From Neocallimastix lanati (nom. inval.) (taxonomy: Eukaryota; Neocallimastigomycota; Neocallimastigomycetes; Neocallimastigales; Neocallimastigaceae): 64,000 nucleotides of DNA. This document shows, one piece after another, positions 18,913 through 31,732 of the stretch (the first letter of the stretch is position 1; each line of letters opens with the position of its first letter). A model generated the notes under the pieces. The model saw nothing but the letters and a program-made list of their open reading frames with translations, searched no databases and was not told where the DNA came from. The stretch spans positions 1 to 64,000 of the forward strand of contig JACVTC010000092.1 in the NCBI GenBank assembly GCA_016946835.1, read 5' to 3'. The position numbers and the translations under genes were made by a program.

Positions 18913-19995
18913 TCATATGAGTTTCGTTACAACTACATAAAATTGTGTTTTACAAATATAGTTTTCATGCTGAATAGAAATTGATGAAGTTTTTCCTAAG
19001 ATTTGTTGATTGCCTCCGATTCCAGAGACTCTAGGAAAGTCAGATTGAGAAGAATAAGGAATATTATTTTCTTTAACAAAATAGACATCAATTAGGTTTA
19101 GTTGAGATCCTGAATCAAGGAGAATTTTAGTTTTTGTTTTAGAATTATTAACTTTAATAGTAAATTCATATATTGGAAGGTTTACATTTGGGAGATCGGA
19201 AATCCTTGGTCTAGTAATAGTTTTAGGTTCTAGATTGCTGATATGAACATTGCTTGAAGAGCTTTTATATTTATTTCTTAAAGGACAGTTGTTAAGTGAA
19301 TGTTCAGAAGAACCACAGTACATGCAAAGATTTTCTTTTCTTCTTCTATCTTTTTCTTCTTTCGATAATGAACTGCTAGTTTGAAATTTTGGTTTTCCTT
19401 TGGGTGGAGGTCTTCTGTTATTGTTATTATTATTTGAATGATTTTGATGATTGAAAAATTGCCTCCTAGTTGCAAGTCGAGAATCAAGTCTAGCAGCAAT
19501 TGTTTGTAGGGCAAAAAGAGTTTGTGGTCCAGGGAACATTTCAAGTATCTTGGTAGCTATTTGATCCTGTAGACCAGCAATGAATGCATCCATTTTAGCT
19601 TCTTCATTCCAAGAAGACTCATCAGCATACTTGTTGAATTCCAAAATATAGCTTCTTATATCTCCAAGTCGCTTTTGTTTTATTGTTCGTAACTTTTGAT
19701 TTGCTACGAAGGTAGCATCATTGTTCCCAAACATAGCTTTAAGTCTTCCAACAAAGGATTCATAATTATTCAAGCATGGATCTTGGTTTTCTATTAAAGA
19801 TGCGGCCCAATTCATAGCAGAACCATAGAGTTGAGTTATTAAATATACAATTTTTGTTTTATCGTCAGCAAATTTGTCGGGATAGAGCATAAAGACTAAC
19901 TCTATCTTAGCAAGAAAACCTTTAAAGAAACGACGGTCTCCAGAAAAACCAGTTTTAAAAGTAGAATTATTATCAGTAAAATTGTCTTGTTCCAT
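18913..19995 (-). pseudogene. gag: Gag-protease fragment of a Sushi-like chromovirus
   Basis: An open frame of 360 aa encodes a capsid domain of the chromoviral/Sushi type (GFLAKIELVFMLYPDKF, LYGSAMNWAASLIE, FNKYADESSWNEEAKMDAFI), an Asn/basic linker, one CCHC knuckle (CMYCGSSEHSLNNC) and a retropepsin motif ILLDSGSQLNLID near residue 293. The frame stops shortly after the protease, and no RT, RNase H or integrase follows on this strand. Chromoviral Gag is normally fused or linked to pol, so this is a 5' fragment. It belongs to a lineage different from elements A-C (canonical DSG triad), possibly that of the remnant at 1-3517. Confidence 0.85.
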
Positions 19996-20720
19996 CTTTA
20001 TGTATGTTTTAATTTAAAATTATTTTCAAATAGTAATTAATGAAATAATAAATCAATTTTTTTTACAGGAATAATAATTAAGTAACTAGAATATAATCAC
20101 AACAATAAAAAACAAATTCTGTTACTTATAACAAGTAGGCGAACAAATTTATAAAAGCCTAAAATAAAAAATAAAAACTATATAATTTTAACGTCACTTC
20201 GCAAGAATGACAAGGGTTTTATCAGGGATCGAACCTGACCCACCTCTTATTTTATGCGCGAGTGAACAAACTATCACCTGTTGAAGTGTGTAGTTACCAT
20301 CAAGCGTTGAAGGTTTTACAGTTCTAGGTGTTATAAACCTAATTGTCAAAGGTTGGCTCCTTTGAGATACCCGCGTTTACTATCTACAAAATTTTTGCAA
20401 AATAATAAATAAGAGTATATGAAATTAATATTTGGCAAGCCGACACTGTCTATACTCAAATATTAATTTCGTAAATTTGTTTACTTTTTACAAATATTTT
20501 TAAATTGATTTATTATTTATTTTATTATTCGTTAAAGAATAATATAGCAATTAAAATTAACTTTAAAAAAATATAAAGTATTAAATCTTTTGTTTCTTTT
20601 CTTTTCCGCACCGCTGTTCATTCAGTTTATCAACCGAAGAGCTGCAATGTAGGACTTACGCCTCAGCCTACCAGCGAGGGTCGGTAACGTACTTAGAAAA
20701 GTATATAAACAAAAGGTTTA
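19996..20720 (-). other. Structured leader of the minus-strand chromovirus fragment
   Basis: Upstream of the gag ATG on the minus strand are G/C-rich islands in A/T-rich DNA. The best fold is a perfect 14-bp stem, GAAATTAATATTTG (20421-20434) with CAAATATTAATTTC (20457-20470). GTTACCGACCC (minus strand, near 20680) also occurs in the leader of element A near 4731. A tRNA T-arm-like hairpin is at 20222-20238. No LTR or PBS was recognised further upstream. Confidence 0.5.
20222..20238 (-). other. tRNA T-arm-like hairpin
   Basis: On the minus strand TCAGG, TTCGATC, CCTGA forms a perfect T-arm and a box B-like GGTTCGATCCC. The preceding sequence has CATAA and AGAGGT at roughly anticodon and variable-loop positions, but no matching acceptor or D stem was found. 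It is either a tRNA relic or a chance structure in the leader. Confidence 0.3.
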
Positions 20721-20986
20721 AGATTTAAAAATAAGGAAGTGTTATACAAGACTTTCCTTGATTGTATTAATTAAGTATTAACGTAATAATTTCTTCTATT
20801 ATTAGGAGAACAACGTATTTAGTTCCAAGATTTATTATACGAATTCCGAGGATGACCGTTTGAATAAAGAAAGTAGTAATTAAAACGAATAATAAGTAGA
20901 GTAATCTAAAGTTTTCTTTTAAGCTATTAAAATTCATGTATAATTTTGAAAGAGTACTAAAAAAGTTATGATTCCAAAATGACAGA

Positions 20987-21066
20987 GTTCCTTAACAGGG
21001 TTTCCTTAACAGGGTTTCCTTAACAGGGGTTCCTTAACAGGGGTTCCTTAACAAGGGTTCCTTAAG
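20987..21066. repeat. Short tandem repeat, TTCCTTAACAGGG units
   Basis: Five to six head-to-tail units of 14-15 bp (core TTCCTTAACAGGG) followed by a looser purine-rich region (to about 21200) with repeated TAGATCCAAAGG-like motifs. No coding frame. Confidence 0.75.
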
Positions 21067-21240
21067 TAGATATTTCCAAAAAGTAGATTCAAAGAGATAA
21101 ATACTTCCAAAGGGTAGTAGATCCAAGAGGTAAAAATTTCCAAAAGAATAAAAGATCCAAAAGGTAGATATTTAAAAAAAATAGTAGATCCAAAGGATTC
21201 TTGAATTCAGTGCCAGGTATTGTATGGTAGTAATAGGATT

Positions 21241-21670
21241 CGTTACAAGTATAATAATTTTCTACAATTTTTAGATTATTTTAATAAAAATTATTTACTT
21301 AAGTATAATGTTAATAATTAGAATTATTATGAAAATATAGAGCATTTAATAAACAATGCATCAGAATCTTATAATAGCTATTTAAATAATATATTTCCAA
21401 ATAAACCTTTATTTTATAAATTAATATATATATTAAAAGAAGAAGAAAACTTATCTTATAATGATTATCAAAGGAGAACTAAAGGAAATTGGAAAAAAAA
21501 AAAAAAAGCAAAAAATATTTAGTGCAACTGATGAAATTAAAATTTTAATTGAAAATTATAAAAGTAAGGAAATAAATTTATTTTATAATGGATGCAACAG
21601 AAATGAATTAATTAAATTATGGAAAGAATGTTTAATTGATTTAAACGATATAAATATTAATTTAAAATAA
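21241..21670 (+). pseudogene. MULE transposase, C-terminal remnant
   Basis: The segment aligns with residues from about 330 to the end of the MULE-1 transposase: FLDYF, NNASESYNSYL (with the third catalytic acidic residue), FYKLIY, NLSYNDY, GNWKKK. There is an in-frame stop near 21324 and a frameshift in the A-run at 21493-21507, after which KILIENYK, NGCNRNELIKLW and INLK continue in another frame to 21670. The first two thirds of the protein are missing. It cannot encode an active enzyme. Confidence 0.8.
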
Positions 21671-22449
21671 ATAATCTTAATTTAAAAAAGTGCTAGAAAA
21701 ATACAAATTTATTTATTTTAAATTTATATTTATAATCGTTTAAATAATAATTAAATAATCTTAATTCAAAAAAATGCTAGAAAAATACAAATTTATTTAC
21801 CTATTGTGTTCATTTAATAATCTTAATAGAAATTATCTTTTAGTTATTTTTATTAAGTAATTTATAACTAAAACCGATTTATTTGATACTAGTTAAAATT
21901 TTATTAATATCAATATCAATATTATATAATTATAAATTTAATAATATCAATATCAATATTATATAATTATAAATTTTATTAATATTAATATCAATATTAT
22001 ATTATTATAAAATTTATTAATATCAATATACTTTTCAAAATTAATTATGTTATTAAAAATATTAAATTCAATAAAAGATTTTTATTATTTTATTAAAATT
22101 ATAATTGTTATTATTATATTTTAATAATAATTGATTCATATTGATCAAACATTATAAATATTACTATGCAAATAATTAATTATTTTAATAAGATCAATTA
22201 TTCAACTCTTATTGTTTTAATTTTTAATTCTTATATCATTTAAATTAATATATATATATCGTTTATGAAAATATGAATTATAAATAATTAAAATTATTTA
22301 TTTTTCATTTAAATTTTTTTATTTACTATAATAAAATATAATAATTAAAAGACAAACATTATTATAACTAAATTTTTTTTTTTTAGAAAAATAAATGAAA
22401 AAAAATTAAAATATATAAGATTCCTATATATATAAAATAATTATTATAT
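21671..22449. other. A/T-rich interior of MULE-2 with local duplications
   Basis: No gene. A block ending TGCTAGAAAAATACAAATTT is present twice (near 21700 and 21785), and a unit containing ATATCAATATCAATATTATA is repeated about three times at 21905-22030. Confidence 0.6.
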
Positions 22450-23905
22450 CTTATTTTATTTTATTTTATTTTATTTTATTTTATTCAATCTGTACTTTAT
22501 ATTCAAATTTATACTACTTATTTTATTTTATTTTATTTTATTTTATTTTATTTTATTTTATTTTATTTTATTCAATCTGTACTTTCTTATTTAATATTCT
22601 ACTTTTTATTTTATTTTATTATATCTTATTTTATTTTATTTTATTTTATTTTATTTTATTCAATCTGTACTTTATATTCAAATTTATACTATTTATTTTA
22701 TTTTATTTTATTTTATTCAATCTGTACTTTATATTCAAATTTATACTATTTATTTTATTTTATTTTATTTTATTTTATTTTATTTTATTTTATTTTATTT
22801 TATTTTATTTTATTTTATTTTATTTTATTCAATTTGTACTTTCTTATTTAATATTCTACTTTTTATTTTATTTTATTTTATTTTATTTTATTTTATTTTA
22901 TTTTATTTTATTTTATTTTATTTTATTTTATTTTATTTTATTTTATTTTATTTTATTTTATTTTATTTTATTTTATTTTATTCAATTTGTACTTTCTTAT
23001 TTAATATTCTACTTTTTATTTTATTTTATTTTATTTTATTTTATTTTATTTTATTTTATTTTATTTTATTTTATTTTATTTTATTTTATTTTATTTTATT
23101 TTATTTTATTTTATTTTATTCAATTTGTACTTTCTTATTTAATATTCTACTTTTTATTTTATTTTATTTTATTTTATTTTATTTTATTTTATTTTATTTA
23201 TTTATTTTATTTTATTTTATTTTATTTTATTTTATTTTATTTTATTTTATTTATTTATTTTATTTTATTTTATTTTATTTTATTTTATTTTATTTATTTA
23301 TTTTATTTTATTTATTTATTTTATTTTATTTTATTTTATTTTATTTTATTTTATTTTATTTTATTTTATTTTATTTTATTTTATTTTATTTATTTATTTT
23401 ATTTTATTTTATTTTATTTATTTTATTTTATTTTATTTATTTTATTTTATTTTATTTTATTTTATTTTATTTTATTTTATTTTATTTTATTTTATTTTAT
23501 TTTATTTTATTTTATTTTATTTTATTTTATTTTATTTTATTTTATTTTATTTTATTTTATTTTATTTTATTTTATTTTATTTTATTTTATTTTATTTTAT
23601 TTTATTTTATTTTATTTTATTTTATTTTATTTTATTTTATTTTATTTTATTTTATTTTATTTTATTTTATTTTATTTTATTTTATTTTATTTTATTTTAT
23701 TTTATTTTATTCAATCTGTACTTTATATTCATATTCTACTATTTATTTTATTTTATTTTATTTTATTCAATCTGTACTTATATTTATGTTTCTACTATTT
23801 ATTTTATTTTATTTTATTTTATTCAATCTGTACTTATATTTATGTTTCTACTATTCATTTTATTTTATTTTATTTCATTTTATTTTATTTTATTCAATCT
23901 GTATT
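22450..23905 (+). repeat. (TTTTA)n satellite with interspersed CAATCTGTAC spacers
   Basis: Long runs of the pentamer TTTTA are interrupted at intervals by spacers containing TTCAATCTGTACTTT and TTTATACTA or TTCTACTTTTTA. The spacers are the reverse complement of those in the MULE-1 array (39440-40400), so both arrays share an origin. Occasional ATTTATTTATTT steps mark array edges near 23200-23430. Confidence 0.9.
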
Positions 23906-24149
23906 TTCTGTTGATAATATAAACAAGGTATTAATGTATTAATAATAATTAATAATATTTAAAATAAAATAAAAAAAATATAATTATTTTATATATGTAG
24001 TAATTATATATATATATATATATATTTAATTTTCTAAAAAAATTTTTCTTAGTCATAATAAACGTTTGTCTTAATTATTTATATTATTATTTAAAAATTT
24101 ATTTATTCATTTATAATTTATTTATTCATTTATTTATTTATTACATTAT

Positions 24150-24227
24150 AATACGCCATGTTTTCCGAAATGCACTACAACAAAATACAAATTTATGTAA
24201 TAAAAATTTTCGAAATGACACACCCCC
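24150..24227 (+). repeat. 3' terminal region of MULE-2
   Basis: It holds AATACGCCATG, TTCCGAAATGC and a terminal CGAAATGACACACCCCC. The reverse complement resembles both ends of MULE-1, including ATGGCGTATTA (36241 region) and the GCGTTTCGGAA core. The matching 5' end is lost, so no target duplication can be read. Confidence 0.65.
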
Positions 24228-24315
24228 ATAAAATTTAATAAATAATAAAGTTAATGTAATACAATTGAAAATAAATAGAAAATTTTAAAACTTATTATGG
24301 TGATGTGAATATAGA

Positions 24316-24776
24316 TCATTTCCACCATAAAAATCTAATAAAATAAAACAAAGAAGTAATAATAAATAAAGAAGATAGTGTGAAGACCACTAAACTCCCC
24401 CTCGAACCATGAGAAATAGTATCAGGAGATTCAGTTTCCGTAAATTCATTTTGTAAAGAACTATTATTATTATTACTATTTGTGTTTGATGAACTAGGAG
24501 AACTAGTAGTAGAGGTTTTTCTTTGTTATATCAGTTCGACGATGTAAAGAATTTTATATACCAATCAAAGAGTAACTCAAGAGAGCTACTAACAACTAGT
24601 ATAGTACTGGTAAGGTAATCCGCGAGACTAACTATATATGAAACTTTAGACTCAGAACTCTTTAATAGAAGTTCATTTAAATATTTTTGTTCCCCAATAT
24701 TGAATTGTAGCTCTTCTAAAGCTAAAGTTCCACCAAGAAGGAACGTAAAAAAAAAATTCATTAATTTTCTTGTCAC
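24316..24776 (-). pseudogene. Secreted or membrane-anchored protein, frameshifted (paralogue at 49880-50165)
   Basis: On the minus strand ATG 24776 opens an 81-aa frame with a signal-peptide-like start (MNFFFTFLLGGTLALEE) followed by IGEQKYLNELLLKSSES and SSSLELLFDWY. It ends at a stop near 24531. The +1 frame then continues with a Ser/Thr/Asn-rich linker (TSTTSSPSSSNTNSNNNN) and a hydrophobic C-terminal helix (FTLSSLFIITSLFYFI) to 24316, as in anchored surface proteins. A frameshift, or an intron I cannot place, separates the parts. I do not recognise the family. Confidence 0.55.
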
Positions 24777-24829
24777 AATCTAAAATAGATAAGTAGGAAG
24801 AAAATAAAAGTTAAATCCTTGTTTTATTT

Positions 24830-25380
24830 CCAAACAAAATAAAAAGGACATTGATGAACTCTAACGATTTCAATTAAATATTTTAAAAAGTGGAACATTC
24901 AAATAATCCAATGAATAAATGACTGATCACCTTTGCCCCAACATGAACAACATTTAGGACAATTTTCTGTTAACACTACCATTTCTAAAAGCAATAGTGG
25001 TATTATACTTATATCCACATCTTAAACGTAATATTCAATTAATTCCTAGACTAAGTTAAGTGTATTTTCAGCAAAGATTGAATAAAGTTCTTGTGTGAAT
25101 GAATTTTGATTTATCATAGTTAATTCCTTTAACACCTTGTTTTGTAGCAATATTAGACTAATATACTACAATGACATCACTAAACTTTTTGATATTTTTT
25201 TCTAGGATTTTTCTATATAGAATACAAGATTCTTTAACCCAAGAATATTTACACATTTAATAAAATCTTTAATGATACAATTAGAATTAATCCATTTTAC
25301 TTGAAGCACTTCATTAGAATTGCGACACAGAAACCAGCAATAAGGGAAAATACTCAAGAAAAAAGAACTTATTGTGATTT
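24830..25380 (-). pseudogene. Possible non-LTR (LINE) reverse transcriptase C-terminal relic
   Basis: Scattered minus-strand segments read RLRCGYKYNTTIAFRNGS (near 25033-24985) and, after a frameshift, CPKCCSCWGKGDQSFIHW (near 24965-24910). This order resembles the basic RLR segment plus Cys-Cys-His knuckle that ends many LINE RTs. Further upstream are LQVKWINSNCIIKDFIK and ILGLKNLVFYIE. Stops and frame changes are frequent. The assignment is tentative. Confidence 0.3.
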
Positions 25381-25486
25381 AATATTTTATGAAATAGTTA
25401 TTTAATAAAATAAATATATATATATATAATAATATAACAATACTACAAATATATATAATAAAAAATTAAACTATATTAACTAAAAT

Positions 25487-25533
<47 letters not shown>

Positions 25534-26123
25534 GAAAAATTAATAATATTATTTTATAATAGATAATAATTATTTTATTTATTAATTTATTTATTAATTT
25601 TATACACATACACATATAAATATATATATATATATTATTTTATATGTTTCTTTTTCTATATCTAAAAAGTTATAAAAAAAATTTTTTTTTTTTTTTTATT
25701 TATTTTATTTAATTTAATCAGTCGAAAAATATAATAAATTAATGTAATGGTATTGATAGTGATTTCGTTATTAAAAAAAAATTTTTTTTTAAAACTAAAG
25801 TATATATATTTTAATATTTTATTATCATATTTTTACAATTATAATTATTATTATTATATTATTATAAATTATTTTTATTTATTTTATTATTTATTTTTAA
25901 ATTCCTATACTTTATCTTTCTCTTATTTTTAGTATATTAAAAATAAATAAATATATATATATATATATATATTTGGTTATATTTGTATAAATAAATTATT
26001 AAATTATTTATTAATTTAAATATATATATTACTACTATTTTTATAAAATTATTTTTATTCTTTATATACTTTATTTTATATCATATGTTTTAGTATTTGT
26101 TTTCTTATTATTTTGAATAAATT
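25381..26123. other. A/T-rich spacer
   Basis: No gene is visible. It contains a poly-T run (about 25491-25529), TA microsatellites (near 25620 and 25950) and frames that only encode low-complexity Tyr/Phe/Ile strings. Confidence 0.7.
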
Positions 26124-29100
26124 TTATTTTTCATTGTTTTGGTTAATATTTTTGCTTTTACCCTTTTCTGTATATAATTCTTCTGGTCTAGAAGACGAAT
26201 ACGCTTTGAAATAATCATTTTCTAATAAAGTATGATTATTAACATTTCCTGTTTCACCTTTATGATCTTCTATACCAGTATAATTCTTATTTATTAAAGA
26301 ATATGTTTTCTTAAAATTTTCTAAATCGCTTAACTTACGAACAATTTTTAATTGATCTTGATTAGGATCATATAAACTTTGAGCATGACGGTAAATATGT
26401 GAACTTTTACTACCAGAACTAACTCTACTTAAATAAGTTAAATTATTTTCTTCAATATAATTATGTTCATTTTCGTATAAAGGATCTTCAATTATAGAAA
26501 CATCTTTACCCAAAAAACTTTTATTATCTTTTGAATTTCTATGCTTTGATTTACTAGATCCATTTGAGCTTTTATGATGAAGAAGAAGTTTGGATTTCGA
26601 AATTTTATTTTTCAATAATTCTCTACTCTTTTTCATAAATCCTTTATTTTTAGTTATTTCAGAATAGGTATCATCCATTGAATCTGTTGTGTTGGTATTA
26701 GATTCAATGGTTGATGTTCTATATAAATTATTATTGGAATTGGGTTGATTATCATTTTTATGATATCTCTTTAAGTACAACTTTATACCTGAATCATTAT
26801 TTTCGTTATTTAAATTAAAACTAGTATTATTTTGCAATTCTTCCTTTTTTTTTAATGAATTATTACGTTCTCTTTCAGATGAAAATGAATTAATAATAGA
26901 TCTCATTTTTAATAATGACCTCTTTTTTCCCTTATTCTTCGATTTTGATTTTGATTTAGTAGTTGAATTTATATTATCATCTTTGGAATTTATTTTTAGG
27001 TAACTTTGGGGATTATCATAGGATGGGTTGATTGATGAATTAGAAGCATAATTAAATGAATTTATATAGTCATTGTATAGTAAAGTACTTGTCCTCTTTT
27101 CAAATACAGTATAGTCATTATAATTATAGTCATTAGAACTTTCTAGGTCATATGAATAGTCGTTTGTTGATATATCATTTTCATTGATAATATTTTCTGA
27201 TATTTCTCTATTATTATCGTTAATTTCAATAATTTCACCTTTATCACTTAATTCACCATCTTCCTTGTCCATAATTTGATTAAATTTTTCTGATATTTGT
27301 TCTGATAGACTTGGTGAAGAATTCATAAATGGAGTATCAAGAATATTTGTAGTTGAATTGAATGAATAATTGTTCAGAACCTTTTTCTCATAAATATTAT
27401 GCATATTATTATTTGTTTCGGGTTTATTTAAACTGGTATCATTTTTACTTTTGGTATTTTCATTAGCTCTACTATTATTATTATTATTGTTGTTTATATT
27501 TTGTAAATTTAAATTATATTTCATTTGTTGATATTTACTTAATGAGGATGATCTTTTATTCATAATAACAGAAGCTTCAACATTTTTATTTAACTTTTTC
27601 TTAATTTTATCTTTTTCAATATACTTATCCTTTAAATCTTCCAATTGATTTAAACTATTAGTTGAAGAATATGACGATTTTGGATAATGAGAATAAACAG
27701 AATTACCAGGTAATGATGAAAGCTCACTATTTCTTGTATAAGAGGATCCAGAATCAATATCGGATAACGCCATTGAATTTGATTTTAATGGTGTAAAGTT
27801 ATTGATATTCAATGAATTTAAAGAATTATTCTTTTTATGGCCAATTACTGTTTTAGATTTTGTTAATGGATGAATAATTTCCAAGTTTTGTTTTTCTGAA
27901 ACTTCTATTGTATTCAATTTACTATCTGAATTACTATACTTTTTATTTTGATAAATAAGATCTTTAGATGTCATCATTGATGGTGAATTACAAACAATAG
28001 TATTCGTATAATTACTATTATTTATATTCTTATTGATACTTTCATTTTCATTAATATTCTTATCATCTGTTGATGTTGATGAAATTAAAAATTTTGGAGG
28101 ATGGCGCTTGGTAGTATTTTGGGTATTGGATATTTTTTTAGTATCATCCGAACTATCATTAAATTCATTGTCACTTTCATCAACAGACAATGAACTTGAA
28201 TTACTATCCAATTCATTATCATCGTTATTATATATGATATTACCAATTGGGTGATTTGTTTTTTTGTTTCTCTTTAATGTAGAAATAAGATTACTACTTG
28301 GGATTTTTGGCTGTATTGAATTTCTGATTTTAGTATGAATATGATTATGACTATAATTATTCAGTGAAGAATTAGAAATTGAACCTTTTCTTAACAAATT
28401 ATTAAAATTATAAGTTGATGGAATTTGATTTATTTTTGAAGAAGATGACATTACAGATTTTGATCTTAAATATGGTGTATGAGATATCAAGGGATTAGAA
28501 TTTTGAAAAGAAGATGTAGGGGTGGGAATTTGAGAAGGATATGGAAGAACTAAAGCATGTGGAATATTTAATAATAATAAAATAGATGTAACAATATAAT
28601 TATTTTTTGAATAATATTTATTTATCATATGATCTATATTTGGACCCTTAATGGTATTTGTAGAAATACTTTCTGTATCACTTTTATTTGAATGATCGTG
28701 TTTATCAAATAAAGAAGTAATATTCAAAAAGCTCCCTTTCCTCAAAATACTATTTTTCTTTGTTAATGTATTTCTCCTTTCCATAATTTCATTATATGTA
28801 TTGTTTTGATCAGCGTCATTTGTTTTAAGTGCTTCAATAGTTCTTACAGTAGAATAATTATCGTAACTACTTCCTTCTGTATCAGTATAATTACTAGTAA
28901 TACTTCCTACTCTACTACCGATCATATTACCATTACTAATACTACTTCTACGATATTCATTACTTGTTAATGTTGAAATACTGCCTCGTCTATATTCTGA
29001 AATATTTGTGTTATAAGTACTTACACTATTTCTTCGATCAATATTATTTGTAAGAATACTTCCTCTTCTAATTAAATTTGACGGATTTTTTATTGCTGTA

Positions 29101-31732
29101 TCAGAACTTAAACTTCCTATATCACTATTATTTCCATTACTTAATCTATAGGTATTAATAGAAATATCATCTGAAGCAACACCTTTAGAATGTCTTTTTT
29201 CAAATTTAGATTGTCTTCTAGAAAGTCGTTTTTCCGATAAATTCTTTTTATGATCTTTTCTATGTTTTTTCTTTTGATTTAAATATACATAATAATCATA
29301 ACTTTCAAAATTATCTTCTTCTTCATTTTCAAATTTTTCCATTTTAATAATTGCTTCCGGTAAATTTCTTAGAGAAGCCAATCGATATAACAATTTAGAT
29401 TCCTGATCATCTGGTTTCAATATATCAGATATACCTTCTTCATAAAAGCTAGCTAAAACATACCATATTTTTGCTTGAACCATTTTTTCTTCTTCTGTTG
29501 ATAAATTATCTAACCTTGATGCACATTGTAACCAAAACAATGCTGAAGCTTCGTCTATATCTTGTTCATTCAAACCTCCCAAATTCCAGTAAATCAACAA
29601 AATTTGAGAATATAAATGATTTTGCTCAGCTGCTTTGGTAATCCATTCTTTCGTTTTTTCAAAGGAATTTGAAAAATACAAACCCCTATAATACTATAAA
29701 ATTATAATTTATATATATATATATATATTAAAGCAATACATATATAAATATATATTATATATAATAAAATAAATAAATATAAATAAATATAAATAAATAA
29801 ATAATATATATACATATAAAAATTAAAATTTTTAAATAAAGCAAAAATAATAATGATAATAATAATAATAATAAAAAATAAATATTTTAAGTAAATTATG
29901 AGTTCATTAACAGTAATTATAATATATAAATAGATTGATAAAAATATAGAAAAAAAAGATTTAAGCAAAATTAATAAAATAAAAAATGAACATAATACCA
30001 TTGCTTTTGTTGAACCATTTAAAGAGGCTATATTAAGATAGTACTTAGATAACTTCAAATTTTTTTCTATCAAATTTTGATAACTATTTCTATAAAGTTC
30101 ATATAAAATAAAACAAGCTTCAGCTTGAACTTGCAAATTAAATTGAACATTTTTTGATATTTTTAATTTATCTTTCATTTTTTCAAAATAATTTGACTTA
30201 ACAGAAGATATTTCAAATGATTCTTCTTCATCTTTTACTAATTTTGAAACATCTTCAATAATCGAAGGTGACATAATAACAGAATTACTATGTTGACTAT
30301 CAATACTACGTTGACTTTTACTATCAATATCTTGTTCACTTTCTTTATTAATTTCACTTTCAAGTTCAGTGATACAATCAATATCTTCAGTATTATTTTT
30401 AATTAGTAATTCTGTATTCTCTTCAGTATTATCTTTACTATTAAATTGAATTTTTAATTCTTGATATTCATTTGATGACTGACTATTACTACTATTATGT
30501 TTAGTATTATTATTTATTGAATTAAATGATGTTGTTGAAGTACCATAACTATAGCTATAACTATGATTATGTGTATACTTTTTATTTATTTTTGCTGTAG
30601 CTAAACTTCTACGTCTCTCTTTATTAAATTGAGCAGTTAATAACGGTGTCGTATTATTTGAAAAGCTTGTTTTAACTTTATCTTTAATAAAAGGTAACGA
30701 TTGTACACGAAATGGGGTCATTAACATATTATCAGATTCTTCTTTATTGATTCCTGATGATTCGTACAGCGGTAATGGGTTTATAGTATTCGTATTATTA
30801 TTTTTCAAATTATTAATTTTTTCTACATCAATTAAATCAGAATCAAGCATCGCTGCCCTTTCTAACCAAAAAATAGCTTCTTTTATTCTAGATTTTCCAT
30901 TGATTTTTTGATTTAAATAAAGATGTGCTAATTGAAGCATAGCAATATGTCCAAGAGTGGATTCTATTGCACGAAGATAAAAGTATTCCGCTTTTTCTAC
31001 ATTACTATCAATACCTAATCCATGCTCAAAAAATAAACCTAAATAAAATGCTGCATCATAAAACCTATTTTTTAAAGCTAATTCAAAGAAACGAAAAGAT
31101 TTATAATAAATTTTTCTGGTATAATAAATTTTTCCTAATAAAAATTGAGACAATGCATGGTTCTTTTGACTTTGTTCCTATTTATATATGAATGTATATA
31201 TATTAATTAAAATATTAAACATAATATCATATATATAATAAATGAAAAAAAAATAAAAATTAATTATTTAACAGAATATTAAACATTTTAAAATTTTAAT
31301 TATTTTAATTAAAACTTTTATTTATTTGATTTTCTTTAATAACCAAAAAAAAAAAAAAAATACCAATAATAAATTTAGCGTTTCATCATAGATAATATTT
31401 TTCTGTGATATAGTTAATTTAGAATTACTAGATAATGTTGTATTAAAACTTTGTTCTTCAAAAAATATATCAAGAATGCCTTGAGCAAAACGATAGATAA
31501 ACTCGGGACTTCCTGAAACTACTACACTTTCCTTTAATTTATAAAAATCATTTTCATTTTTAATGTTATAAATTAAACTTAAAATGTTTTCTATATTAAA
31601 ATCACCATCTTGAATTTGAGAATTAATTTTAATATTGGTATTATTATTAGAATAATGAGAAGTATTTAAATATGGTGCTGATTCATTTGATATTTCCTGT
31701 ATTGATGTTGTTATATCAAGATTTTTTAGCAT
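26124..31732 (-). CDS. Sel1-repeat protein (Skt5/Chs4- or Ack1-like), three exons
   Basis: Three minus-strand exons join in phase: 31364-31732, 29999-31177 and 26124-29693, about 1705 aa. Introns are GT..AG: donors GTATTT and GTATTATG, acceptors AATAG and TATAG. The exon 3 start is chosen because TATTATAGGGG keeps phase and restores the Sel1 motif KAM-YYRGLYFS. Sel1 units are visible in exon 2 (FLLGKIYYTRKIYYKSFRFFELA, FYLGLFFEHGLGID, LAHLYLNQKINGKS, WLERAA) and at the start of exon 3 (WITKAAEQNHLYSQILLIYW, LFWLQCASRL, IWYVLASFYEEGI). A long Ser/Asn-rich, probably disordered tail follows, with basic repeats of the type RRGSI. Fungal proteins of this kind act as scaffolds, e.g. activators of chitin synthase; that role here is inference. 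No C-terminal CAAX box. Confidence 0.85.

Larger units (their letters stand above)
21241..24227 (+). mobile_element. MULE-2, 5'-truncated Mutator-like transposon
   Basis: It contains the C-terminal quarter of a transposase homologous to that of MULE-1, then a (TTTTA)n satellite, then a terminal region ending ACACCCCC. That terminal region matches the 3' end of MULE-1, sharing subterminal TTCCGAAATGC and a distal CGAAATGACACACCCCC. The 5' end and most of the transposase are gone. The satellite runs in the opposite orientation to that of MULE-1. Confidence 0.75.

Noticed and set aside
20987-21066. Telomere-like repeat
   Set aside because: The 14-15 bp TTCCTTAACAGGG unit is not a known telomere motif and only about five copies exist inside the chromosome.
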